From assembly GCA_002255925.1 (NCBI GenBank), contig NKIH01000005.1, positions 310,001 to 374,000 of the forward strand: 64,000 nucleotides of DNA. Direction: 5' to 3'. Shown in pieces: positions 1-8,053 of the stretch. Source of the DNA: Burkholderiales bacterium PBB6. GTDB taxonomy: Bacteria > Pseudomonadota > Gammaproteobacteria > Burkholderiales > Burkholderiaceae_C. Position numbers and translations under genes: made by a program. Positions within the stretch are counted from its first letter, which is position 1; the number at the start of each line of letters is the position of its first letter. The notes under the pieces are model-generated. The model searched no databases. It was not told the origin of the DNA and saw only the letters and a list, made by a program, of their open reading frames with translations.

Positions 1-216
1 ACCACCCAGGTCTTCCAGCACCGACACGTTCAGGCGGCTGGTCGAGTTCGAGCCACTGACCACGGCGTTGGCCGAGCCCACACCGTCATTGCTGACGCGG
101 CGCACGGCCACGTCGAGGATGCCCGAGATCGTGACCGAGCTCTGGGCGGCGGCTGGCACTGCCAGGGCACTGCCGAACACCAGGGCGCAGGCCCCGGAAA
201 TAGACGCCAACTTCAT
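1..216 (-). CDS. Gram-negative porin (Burkholderiales type), N-terminal part only
   Basis: The gene starts at the ATG complementary to 214-216 and runs off the left edge of the window, so only 72 residues are visible. They begin with a Sec signal peptide (MKLASISGACALVFGSALAV, then PAAAQ) followed by SSVTISGILDVAVRRVSNDG, the first beta strand typical of trimeric outer-membrane porins of the OmpC-like Porin_4 family in Burkholderiales. The continuation SGSNSTSRLNVSVLEDLGG also matches that family. A GGAG ribosome binding site lies seven bases before the start. The protein should form a general diffusion channel in the outer membrane. Identity is fairly secure from the N-terminus, but pore specificity cannot be told. 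Confidence 0.85.
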   Translation of the reverse strand, partial: MKLASISGACALVFGSALAVPAAAQSSVTISGILDVAVRRVSNDGVGSANAVVSGSNSTSRLNVSVLEDLGG

Positions 217-357
217 TGTTTGTCTCCATGCATCGCGTGGTGTTCACCCCCGCCACAAAGCGCGACGGCGGCGCACCAACTGCAACGGCACGGTGTCGAT
301 TCAAGGACTGAAAGGGAATTGCGCTTTCGGAAATGATTAATGCACAGCACGGATCAA

Positions 358-1314
358 TCAAGCCTTCTTGGTCGATTTGCGAATGAGCTCGGCTGCGGTG
401 GGCAGCCGGCTGGTTGAGCGCCGACCCTTCACGCCCAGGAACAGGTCATAGAGCTGCTGCGCCGTTGGCGACAGCGGACGGCCCCGGCGACGGATCAAGC
501 CCACACGGCGCGTGACCACCGGATCCACCAGCGGCACGCTCACAAGCAAAGGGTGATCCGGGCCCGGCATGGCCATCGACGGCACGGCCGCCACACCCAG
601 GCCGGCCTCGACCAGACCGAGCATCGTAGTGACGTGCTGGGTCTCGTAAATGCTCTGCGGCCGACCGGGCACACCGGCCAGCGCCTGGTCCAGCAGCAGG
701 CGGTTGCCGGACGCGCGGTTGACAGAGATGAAGTCGTAGTCGGCCAGCTGCGCCCAGGTCACGCGCCGCATGCCGGCGATCGGATGGTCGCGCCGGCAGG
801 CCGCCACGAAGCGCTCTTCGGCCAGTGGCTTGAACTCCAGTTCTCCCTCTTGAGAACCCATGAAATTCACGCCGAAATCCGCCTCGCCACGGGCCACGGC
901 GGCCAGCACTTCGTTCGCCCCGGCGTCATAGACGCGCACGCGCACCTTGGGGCTCATCTCGTGATAACGGCTGATCACCTGGGACAGGTAGTAGTAGACG
1001 GTAGAGGGCACGCAGGCCACCGTCACCTCGCCCATGCGCGTGGCCGCCACGCCGCGAATGCTCAGCAGGGTCGTGTCGAGATCGTCGAGCAACTCACGCA
1101 CCTTGCGCTCGAAATCACGCCCGACGGTGGTGAGCGTGACACGCCGCGTGGTGCGCTCCAGCAGCCGCACGCCGAGGGCCTGTTCGAGCTTGTCGATGCG
1201 GCGACTGAACGCGGGCTGAGAAAGGTGCACCGACTCCGCCGCCTTGCGAAAACTGCTCAGCTCCGCGACCGCGCGAAACGCGAGCAGGTCGTTCAGATCG
1301 AAATTGATGGCCAC
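358..1314 (-). CDS. LysR-type transcriptional regulator
   Basis: A 318-residue protein with the usual LysR architecture: a winged helix-turn-helix at about residues 6-65 (LNDLLAFRAVAELSSFRKAA, then LSQPAFSRRIDKLEQALG) and a periplasmic-binding-protein-like effector domain from about residue 95 to 300. It is transcribed away from the PrpF-like gene, with 91 bp between the two starts, the normal arrangement for a LysR activator and its target. It probably controls the prpF-like and Bug-protein genes in response to a carboxylic acid. The effector is unknown. The next gene on its strand, the porin, is 141 bp downstream and probably has its own promoter. Confidence 0.9.
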   Translation of the reverse strand: MAINFDLNDLLAFRAVAELSSFRKAAESVHLSQPAFSRRIDKLEQALGVRLLERTTRRVTLTTVGRDFERKVRELLDDLDTTLLSIRGVAATRMGEVTVACVPSTVYYYLSQVISRYHEMSPKVRVRVYDAGANEVLAAVARGEADFGVNFMGSQEGELEFKPLAEERFVAACRRDHPIAGMRRVTWAQLADYDFISVNRASGNRLLLDQALAGVPGRPQSIYETQHVTTMLGLVEAGLGVAAVPSMAMPGPDHPLLVSVPLVDPVVTRRVGLIRRRGRPLSPTAQQLYDLFLGVKGRRSTSRLPTAAELIRKSTKKA

Positions 1315-1327
1315 GTGGCTGCTCCTG

Positions 1328-1342
1328 TTGATTGATGTTCAA
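1328..1342. promoter_or_regulatory. Candidate LysR-box (T-N11-A dyad)
   Basis: TTGATTGATGTTCAA lies between the divergent LysR and prpF-like starts. Its arms TTGA and TCAA form a dyad, and it contains T-N11-A, the core of LysR-family binding sites. It is 14-28 bp upstream of the regulator's own start, a usual place for autoregulation. The assignment rests on pattern and position only. Confidence 0.35.
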
Positions 1343-1405
1343 AGCGGATTAGTCATTCTCAAACATGCAATTCACAAGTCAATAGGCTCTGCAGATCATG
1401 GCGGC

Positions 1406-2470
1406 ATGACACACATCATTCCTTGCGTCCTGATGCGGGCCGGCACCTCACGCGGTCCGTTTTTCATGCGGGACTGGCTGCCCGAAGACAGCACCGAGCG
1501 TGACCGCATGCTGGTCAAGGCCATCGGCGCGGCCGACCAGCTGCAGCTCGACGGCGTCGGCGGCGGCAGCACCCTGACCAGCAAGGCCGCCATCGTGTCG
1601 CGCTCCCTGCGTGACGACTGTGATGTCGACTATCTGTTCGCCCAGGTCGGCGTGGGCCAGCCCACGGTAGACACCCGGCCGAACTGCGGGAACATGCTCT
1701 CGGGCGTCGGCCCGTTCGCCATCGAGCAGGGGCTGGTGGCCGCCGCCGAGGGCGAGACCACGGTGCGCGTGTTCAACGTGAACACCGGCGCGCGCATCGA
1801 CGTGACGGTGCTGACACCCGAGGGCCGCGTCACCTACGAGGGCAACACCCGCATTGACGGCGTGCACGGGGCCGCCGCACCGATCCGCCTGAGCTTTCTG
1901 GATGCCTGGGGCGCGGTCACGGGGGCGATCTTCCCCACCGGGCAGCGCACCGACGTGATCGACGGCCTGCGCGTGAGCTGCATTGATGCAGCCATGCCCA
2001 TCGTCATCCTGCAGGCCCGCGACCTGGGCCTGAACGGCCGGGAAATGCCAGCCGAGCTCGACAGCCACCCCGGCCTGTTGCCGCGGCTGGAGCTGCTGCG
2101 CCTGGAAGCCGGGCGGCGCATGGGCCTGGGTGATGTGAGCCGCAGCGTGGTGCCCAAGCTGGTGATCGCCAGCGAGGGCGATGACGACCACAGCATCACC
2201 TCGCGCTACTTCACGCCCTGGCGTTGCCATGCCTCGCATGCAGTGACCGGCGCCATCGCCGTGGCCTCGGCCTTTGCACTGCCCGGGACGGTCATCAGCA
2301 GCCGCGTGCTGCACAGCGGCCCCCGACTGATCAACGTGCTTCACCCGCAAGGGCGCATCGCCGTCGATGTGCACACCGAGGGTGAAGGCCCGGAAGCACA
2401 GATCACCCGCGCCGCACTGGTGCGCACCGCTCGAAAGATTCTGCAGGGCGAACTTCACCTTGCCGATTGA
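1406..2470 (+). CDS. PrpF-family isomerase (4-oxalomesaconate tautomerase / methylaconitate isomerase-like)
   Basis: A 354-residue protein starting MTHIIPCVLMRAGTSRGPFF, the signature N-terminus of the PrpF family, which has a diaminopimelate-epimerase fold. DGVGGGSTLTSKAAIV and RPNCGNMLSGVGPFAIEQG follow at the two active-site regions; the cysteine in the NCGNM segment is the likely catalytic residue. Members move a double bond or tautomerise tricarboxylic acids: 2-methylaconitate in propionate breakdown, or 4-oxalomesaconate in gallate and protocatechuate breakdown. I chose the ATG at 1406 because the frame upstream overlaps the LysR promoter and matches nothing. A Bug binding protein follows 48 bp later, so the likely substrate is an imported tri- or dicarboxylate. 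The exact reaction is open. Confidence 0.82.
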   Translation: MTHIIPCVLMRAGTSRGPFFMRDWLPEDSTERDRMLVKAIGAADQLQLDGVGGGSTLTSKAAIVSRSLRDDCDVDYLFAQVGVGQPTVDTRPNCGNMLSGVGPFAIEQGLVAAAEGETTVRVFNVNTGARIDVTVLTPEGRVTYEGNTRIDGVHGAAAPIRLSFLDAWGAVTGAIFPTGQRTDVIDGLRVSCIDAAMPIVILQARDLGLNGREMPAELDSHPGLLPRLELLRLEAGRRMGLGDVSRSVVPKLVIASEGDDDHSITSRYFTPWRCHASHAVTGAIAVASAFALPGTVISSRVLHSGPRLINVLHPQGRIAVDVHTEGEGPEAQITRAALVRTARKILQGELHLAD

Positions 2471-2518
2471 GACGGCGCTCGACGCCGTCCATCACTTCCC
2501 CCAAAAAACGGAGACACC

Positions 2519-3499
2519 ATGAAGAACACCTTGCTGGCGCATGCTGCGCGCCTGGGCTCTGCCCTGCTCGCCGCCACCACCCTGAGCACGGCCGCACTCG
2601 CCGCCTTCCCCACCAAGACGGTGACCATCGTCGTGCCCACCGCGGCCGGCGGCGGCAATGACGCCATGGCCCGCGCACTGGCGCAGAAGCTCGGGCCGCT
2701 GCTGGGCCAGACCATCATCATCGACAACCGGGCTGGCGCCAACGGCGCACTGGCCAGCGAATACGTGGCCCGCGCCACGCCCGACGGCCACACCATCCTG
2801 TTCGGCTACATCGCCACCCATGCGATGAACCCGGCGCTTCAGAAGCTGCGCTACGACCCAATCGCCGATTTCGAGCCCGTGGGCCTGGTGGGCTATTCAC
2901 CGACGTTGATGGTCTCCACCTCGGCCGTGCCGATCAGGGACGTGCGTGACCTGCTGGGCCAGCTCAAGGCCAAGCCTGATCTGTATGCCTACGCCTCGGC
3001 CGGCAATGGCACGGCGCCGCACTTCGCGGCCGAGCTGTTCCAGCTGAACGCCGGTGTGCGCATGGTGGGTGTGCCCTACAAGGGCTCGGCCCCAGCCATC
3101 AGCGACACCATCGGCGGCCAGACCCAGGTGATGTTCCCGAGCCTCTTCACCGCGCTGCCGCATGTGAAGTCCGGCAAGCTGAAGGCGCTGGCGGTGGCGG
3201 GCAGCAAGCGCTCCACCCTGATGCCGGACGTGCCCACGTTGAAAGAGCTGGGGGTGGACGGTGTGGATGTGCAGCAGTGGTACGGCCTGTTCGTGCCGGC
3301 CAAGACACCCAAGCCGGTGATCGATCAGATCAACAAGGCGATGAACCAGGTGCTCAACGACAAGGACATGATCAAGCGCATCGAGGACCACGGCACCGAC
3401 GTGGAAACCAGCACGCCTGAGGAATTTGGCAAGCTCGTCCGCGGTGAGCTGACGAAGTGGAAGAGCGTGGTCGCCCGCGCCAAGTTGACGGCCGACTGA
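2519..3499 (+). CDS. Bug-family tripartite tricarboxylate transporter substrate-binding protein
   Basis: A 326-residue periplasmic protein with a Sec signal peptide (cleavage near residues 28-29, after ALAA). The mature part starts FPTKTVTIVVPTAAGGGNDA and contains IIIDNRAGANGALASEYVA, both hallmarks of the Bug/TctC family, which binds carboxylates for tripartite tricarboxylate transporters. No TctA or TctB membrane gene is present here, which is common for the many orphan Bug proteins of Burkholderiales. Position directly after the PrpF-like gene suggests that the two act on the same tri- or dicarboxylic acid and share the LysR regulator. The ligand cannot be deduced. Confidence 0.9.
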   Translation: MKNTLLAHAARLGSALLAATTLSTAALAAFPTKTVTIVVPTAAGGGNDAMARALAQKLGPLLGQTIIIDNRAGANGALASEYVARATPDGHTILFGYIATHAMNPALQKLRYDPIADFEPVGLVGYSPTLMVSTSAVPIRDVRDLLGQLKAKPDLYAYASAGNGTAPHFAAELFQLNAGVRMVGVPYKGSAPAISDTIGGQTQVMFPSLFTALPHVKSGKLKALAVAGSKRSTLMPDVPTLKELGVDGVDVQQWYGLFVPAKTPKPVIDQINKAMNQVLNDKDMIKRIEDHGTDVETSTPEEFGKLVRGELTKWKSVVARAKLTAD

Positions 3500-3508
3500 C
3501 TTGCGGCC

Positions 3509-3575
3509 GCCCGGGCCTGCCGGCTTGTCTCCCATACGTCGGGGGCGGGGTCTGCTGGCAGGCACGGGCTTTTTC
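3509..3575 (+). terminator. Rho-independent terminator after the Bug gene
   Basis: A 16-base arm GCCCGGGCCTGCCGGC (3509-3524) pairs with GCTGGCAGGCACGGGC (3554-3569) with two mismatches, and TTTTTC follows at once. It lies 10 bp after the stop codon and closes the prpF-like/Bug transcript. The 29-base loop is longer than usual. Confidence 0.65.
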
Positions 3576-3676
3576 TTGTTGCCGCCGACTGGAGGGAAGA
3601 ACAAGCCCTTCAACCCCGGCAGCCTGAGGCGGGCTTTCTACAATGGGCGCCTTCCCCTGCTGCCTCCGGCTTGCCC

Positions 3677-5596
3677 ATGTCTTCACCGTTCCGCGTGCTG
3701 AGCGTCATTCCGCCCATGACGCAGCTCAACACGCCCTACCCGTCCACCGCCTACCTGACTGGCTTCCTGCGTTCGCGCGGAGTAGATGCCGTGCAGGAAG
3801 ACCTCGCGCTGGCGCTGGTGCTGGAACTGCTGTCGCCGGAAGGGCTGGACCAGGTTCGCGAGGTGGCCGAGCGGTTGCCACCGGCCAGACACACCGCGCA
3901 GGTCATCCAGTTCCTGAGCGAGTTTCCGCGCTACCGCCACAGCATCGCCGCCGTCATCCGCTTCCTGCAAGGGGCTGACGCCACGCTGGCGCACCGCATC
4001 AACACCCGGCAGTTCCTGCCCGAAGGTGCGCGCTTTCGCAGCCTTGATGCGTATGGTGACGCCGACGGCGGCGACCCGCTCGCCTGGGCCTTTGGCGCTC
4101 TGGGCCTGCAAGACCGCGCCAGGCACCTGGCCACGCTGTACCTGAACGACCTGGCCGATGTGCTGCGCGACGCGATCGATCCGCGCTTCGAGTTCGTGCG
4201 CTACGCGGAGCAGCTGGCCACCAGCCAGCCCCACTTTGACCCGCTGGCCGCCGCGCTGGCCGCACCGCACAACCTGGTCGACAGCACGCTGGCGCGCCTG
4301 ACGGCAGACATGCTGGCGCGCCACCAGCCCCAGCTGCTGCTGCTCTCGGTGCCCTTCCCCGGCGCCATGTATGCGGCACTGCGCATTGCCCAGGCAGCCA
4401 AGGCCCTGCGCCCTGACCTGCCGATCGCGCTGGGCGGTGGCTTCGTGAACACCGAACTGCGCGACCTGGCCGAGCCGCGCCTGTTCGACTTCGTGGATTT
4501 CGTGACGCTGGATGCCGGTGAGCGCCCGCTGCTGGCCTTGATGGAGCATGTGCAGGGCCAGCGCTCGCAACAGCGCCTGGTGCGCACCTTCGTGCGCGAC
4601 GCGCAGACCCACGCGGTGCGCTACGTGAACATGATGGAAGCCGACGTGGCTTTCGCCGAGGTAGGCACGCCCACCTGGGACGGGCTGCCGCTGCACAAGT
4701 ACCTGTCGCTGCTCGACATGCTCAACCCGATGAACCGGCTGTGGAGCGACGGGCGCTGGAACAAGCTCACCGTGGCGCACGGCTGCTACTGGAAGAAGTG
4801 CAGCTTCTGCGACGTGAGCCTGGACTACATCTCACGCTACGAGGGCGCCTCGGCCACCGTGCTGGTCGATCGCATCGAAGCCATCGTGAAAGAAACCGGC
4901 CAGACGGGCTTCCACTTCGTTGATGAAGCCGCGCCGCCGAAGGCACTGAAAGCCCTGGCCGAAGAGCTCATCCGCCGGCAGGTGCACATCTCGTGGTGGG
5001 GCAACATCCGCTTCGAGAAGACCTTCACGCCGGCCCTGTGCCAGCTGCTGGCCGACAGCGGCTGCGTGGCCATTTCGGGCGGGCTGGAAGTGGCCTCTGA
5101 CCGCTTGCTGGCGCTGATGAAAAAGGGCGTGTCGGTGGACCAGGTGGCGCGTGTCACCAAGGGCTTTGCCGATGCCGGCGTGCTGGTACATGCCTACCTG
5201 ATGTACGGCTTCCCGACCCAGACGCTGCAAGACACGGTGGACGCGCTGGAATACGTGCGCCAGCTGTTCGACAACGGCTGCATCCACAGCGGCTTCTTCC
5301 ACCGTTTTGCCTGCACGGTGCACTCCCCCGTGGGCCAGTCACCGGCCGACTACGGCATCGAGCTGCTGCCCTTGCCGGACGGAAAGTTCGCGAAGAACGA
5401 CGTGGGCTTTGTCGACCCCACCGGCACCGACCACAGCGCGCTCGGCATCGGCCTGAAGAAGGCCATCTACAACTTCATGCACGGCGTGATGGTGGAAGAG
5501 GACGTGCGCAGCTGGTTCAGCCACCTGCCGGTGAAGGTGCCCCGCCCGACCGTGGGCCGGCAACGCATTGCCAAGGCACTGACGCAGGCGGCTTGA
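3677..5596 (+). CDS. B12-binding-domain radical SAM protein with CX4CX2C cluster motif
   Basis: A 639-residue enzyme. The first part and the stretch around residues 215-260 (LLLLSVPFPGAMYAALRIAQ, then LGGGFVNTELRDL) look like the cobalamin-binding-type N-terminal half of B12 radical SAM enzymes, but no DxHxxG motif is visible. Around residue 370, HGCYWKKCSFCD carries the three [4Fe-4S] ligands spaced CX4CX2C, not the common CX3CX2C. WGNIRFEKTF, ISGGLEVASDRLLALMKKGV and HAYLMYGFPTQT are typical radical SAM barrel segments. I chose the ATG at 3677 over an in-frame TTG six bases earlier. The substrate is unknown, and neighbours give no clue: a terminator precedes it and an opposed amidotransferase follows. 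Confidence 0.85.
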   Translation: MSSPFRVLSVIPPMTQLNTPYPSTAYLTGFLRSRGVDAVQEDLALALVLELLSPEGLDQVREVAERLPPARHTAQVIQFLSEFPRYRHSIAAVIRFLQGADATLAHRINTRQFLPEGARFRSLDAYGDADGGDPLAWAFGALGLQDRARHLATLYLNDLADVLRDAIDPRFEFVRYAEQLATSQPHFDPLAAALAAPHNLVDSTLARLTADMLARHQPQLLLLSVPFPGAMYAALRIAQAAKALRPDLPIALGGGFVNTELRDLAEPRLFDFVDFVTLDAGERPLLALMEHVQGQRSQQRLVRTFVRDAQTHAVRYVNMMEADVAFAEVGTPTWDGLPLHKYLSLLDMLNPMNRLWSDGRWNKLTVAHGCYWKKCSFCDVSLDYISRYEGASATVLVDRIEAIVKETGQTGFHFVDEAAPPKALKALAEELIRRQVHISWWGNIRFEKTFTPALCQLLADSGCVAISGGLEVASDRLLALMKKGVSVDQVARVTKGFADAGVLVHAYLMYGFPTQTLQDTVDALEYVRQLFDNGCIHSGFFHRFACTVHSPVGQSPADYGIELLPLPDGKFAKNDVGFVDPTGTDHSALGIGLKKAIYNFMHGVMVEEDVRSWFSHLPVKVPRPTVGRQRIAKALTQAA

Positions 5597-5626
5597 AGGC
5601 CGTTCGTCGGCGACGCCGCGGGCCGA

Positions 5627-6235
5627 TCAGGCCGCCTGTGCCGCATCGCGCAGCCAGGTGCGCGTGTTCGAGACTTCAATGCCCGCCATGCCGGCGTGCC
5701 ACTGGTCGTTCTGCACTGCCAGCCATTCGCGCCCCAGTCGGCGCGCACCGCGGTGGTCAAACAACACCACCATCGAGCCCTGCAGCAGCGGCGCAGTCAG
5801 GCGGGCAAAGCCCTCGCTGCGCACCAGCGCGGCACCTTGATCGGCGCTCAGGCCGCTGAGCATGTCGCGCAGCAGCCGGGCCAGCATGGCGGTGTCGCTC
5901 AGGCTGGGGTCTTCGGGGGCGAGGTGGTCGATGCTGCCGTTGTGCATCAGCAGCATCCGGCGGCCGTCGCCCCAGTCGTTCACCAGGTAAGGGTGGGCCA
6001 TGTCTTGCGTGACGTGGCCATAGGTGGCCTTGCGCAGGTGCAGAAACACCTCGCCCGACTCGGGCAGCGCGTCGTTGTGGCGCAGCAGATCAACCAGCCG
6101 CATGCCCTTCGCCCACATAGGTTGGCCCGCCTCCAGGAAAAACGAGCCCCAGCCGTCGCAGTTGTGCTGCCAGGCGTTGGTCAGGAATGCATTGCAGATG
6201 CGGCGACCGGCGGGCTTCTTGATGATCAGGCACAT
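5627..6235 (-). CDS. Class II glutamine amidotransferase
   Basis: A 202-residue protein beginning MCLIIKKPAGRRICNAFLTN. After Met removal, Cys2 is the N-terminal nucleophile expected of Ntn-type (GATase_2) glutaminases. That fixes the start at 6235, although the open frame extends 74 codons further upstream. NCDGWGSFF, HLRKATYGHV and MHNGSIDHL correspond to the glutamine-binding and oxyanion segments of the family. It resembles small YafJ-like proteins with a lone glutaminase domain, and the ammonia acceptor is unknown. It is convergent with the radical SAM gene and divergent from gshA, which may hint at glutamyl chemistry, but that is inference. Confidence 0.85.
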   Translation of the reverse strand: MCLIIKKPAGRRICNAFLTNAWQHNCDGWGSFFLEAGQPMWAKGMRLVDLLRHNDALPESGEVFLHLRKATYGHVTQDMAHPYLVNDWGDGRRMLLMHNGSIDHLAPEDPSLSDTAMLARLLRDMLSGLSADQGAALVRSEGFARLTAPLLQGSMVVLFDHRGARRLGREWLAVQNDQWHAGMAGIEVSNTRTWLRDAAQAA

Positions 6236-6384
6236 GTGGAAGGAGCAACAGTGGCGAGATTGAGGGCAGGGCAAGCAATATGCGGGCCCGGCTTGTTCAG
6301 TGTGAGTCGCAAAGCCCGCCGGAATTCGACGGAACAGCGGGTGAGTTGGGCGGCAAATCCACATGTCATGCAGACACAGCAAAA

Positions 6385-8031
6385 ATGCCGTCCAATCACG
6401 CCTCTGACGCTGAACAACCCTACAACGCGGCAACCGGCCAGCCCGCTGACCGGCCAAGACAACGCATCACCTGGGAGACGGGCTTGACCCTCTTGAACCA
6501 ACGCCTGACAGCCATTTCCGACCAACGCCTGCGCGAGATGCGCCGGGGCGTGGAGAAAGAAAGCCTGCGCAGCCGAGCCGACGGGCGCCTGGCGTTCACG
6601 CCTCACCCGCGTGCGTTGGGATCGGCCCTGACGCACCCGCACATCACGACCGACTTCTGCGAATCGCAGGTCGAGCTCGTCACCGGCGCCCACACCACTG
6701 TTGCGGCCTGCATGGCCGAGCTGACCGAGCTGCACCAGGCCACTGCCCGCGCCATCGGCGGTGAACAGCTGTGGGTGTCGAGCATGCCGTGTGCCCTGCC
6801 CGCTGATGGCGACATCCCGCTGGGCCAGTACGGCAACGCCCACATCGGCCAGACCAAGACCGTGTACCGCCGTGGCCTGGGCCACCGATACGGCCGGCGC
6901 ATGCAGACCATCTCGGGCATCCACTACAACTGGTCGCTGCCGGGTCTGAACAACGACGACTACTTCAACCTGATCCGCAACTTCCGCCGGCACTCGTTCC
7001 TGCTGCTGCTGTTGTTCGGAGCCTCGCCCGCTGTCGGCAAGTGTTTCGTGGACGGCCTGCCGCATGAGCTGACGCCGCTGGGCGCCGACACGCTGCACCG
7101 CCCGCACGGCACCTCGCTGCGCATGGGCCGACTCGGTTACCAGAGCGATGCACAAGCCTCGCTGGCCGTGAGCTACAACGGCCTGGAAGGCTACGGCCAC
7201 TCACTCGAAGACGCCCTGACCCGCCCCTGGCCGGCCTACGAGGCCATCGGCCTGCAGAACGCCAGCGGCGAGTACCAGCAGCTCTCGACCAGCCTGTTGC
7301 AGATCGAGAACGAGTTCTACGGCACGATCCGGCCGAAGCGCACCATCCGCTCGGGTGAGCGCCCGCTGCACGCGCTGCGTGAGCGCGGCGTGGAGTACGT
7401 GGAAGTGCGCTGCATGGACCTGAACCCGTTCATCGACACCGGCATCGATGCGGCCACGGCCCGGTTCATCGACGTCTTCCTGATGCACTGCCTGCTTTCA
7501 GACAGCCCGCCCGATTCGCCTGCTGAAATTGCAGCACTGGGCCGCAACCAGCACCGCACCGCCGAACATGGCCGACAGCCGGGGTTGATGCTGGAGCGCC
7601 ATGGCCAGCAGGTGTCGATCACCGACTGGGCGCTGGAGTTGATCGACGCCTGCGCGCCGATTGCCCAGCGGCTCGATGCGCTGGAAGACGGGCACGGCCA
7701 TGCAGACACGCTGGCCGCGGCACGTGCAGCGGTGCTGGCGCCGCACACCCTGCCCTCGGCCCGCGTGCTGGACGACCTGGCCGCGCATGGCGGCAGCTTC
7801 GTTGGCGCCGTGCGTGCCCGCTCGGCCGGTGTGCAGGCCGCCTTGCTGGGTCTGCCCGTGTCGGTTGACCAGGAAGCGCAATGGGCCGCAGAAGCGGCCC
7901 AATCACTGGCGGAACAAGCCCGGCTGGAAGCAGCTCAAGCCGCAGGCGGCCAGAGCTTCACCGAGTTCCTGAATGACTACCTGGCCACAGAAGGCCTGAG
8001 CCCCCGCAGCCAGGATCACGTGCCGGCCTGA
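6385..8031 (+). CDS. gshA: Glutamate-cysteine ligase
   Basis: A 548-residue enzyme making gamma-glutamylcysteine, the first step of glutathione synthesis. It is of the proteobacterial GshA type (E. coli 518 residues): RRGVEKESLRSRADGRLAFT, PRALGSALTHPHITTDFCES and GNAHIGQTKTVYRRGLGHRYG align with the substrate and ATP-binding regions, and ISGIHYNWSLP is also conserved. The ATG at 6385 is the first in-frame ATG. It gives a roughly 30-residue variable leader, so a later start is possible. No gshB is nearby. The stop codon lies inside the loop of a hairpin shared with the opposing chemoreceptor gene. Confidence 0.93.
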   Translation: MPSNHASDAEQPYNAATGQPADRPRQRITWETGLTLLNQRLTAISDQRLREMRRGVEKESLRSRADGRLAFTPHPRALGSALTHPHITTDFCESQVELVTGAHTTVAACMAELTELHQATARAIGGEQLWVSSMPCALPADGDIPLGQYGNAHIGQTKTVYRRGLGHRYGRRMQTISGIHYNWSLPGLNNDDYFNLIRNFRRHSFLLLLLFGASPAVGKCFVDGLPHELTPLGADTLHRPHGTSLRMGRLGYQSDAQASLAVSYNGLEGYGHSLEDALTRPWPAYEAIGLQNASGEYQQLSTSLLQIENEFYGTIRPKRTIRSGERPLHALRERGVEYVEVRCMDLNPFIDTGIDAATARFIDVFLMHCLLSDSPPDSPAEIAALGRNQHRTAEHGRQPGLMLERHGQQVSITDWALELIDACAPIAQRLDALEDGHGHADTLAAARAAVLAPHTLPSARVLDDLAAHGGSFVGAVRARSAGVQAALLGLPVSVDQEAQWAAEAAQSLAEQARLEAAQAAGGQSFTEFLNDYLATEGLSPRSQDHVPA

Positions 8032-8053
8032 GCCGGCACCGGCTCACAGCCGG
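8020..8053. terminator. Paired hairpins between convergent gshA and MCP genes
   Basis: GTGCCGGC (8020-8027) pairs perfectly with GCCGGCAC (8032-8039), with the gshA stop in the loop. A second hairpin, CCGGCT / AGCCGG, follows at 8039-8053 and covers the MCP stop. There is no T-tract on either strand, so termination may be weak or Rho-assisted. Confidence 0.4.
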
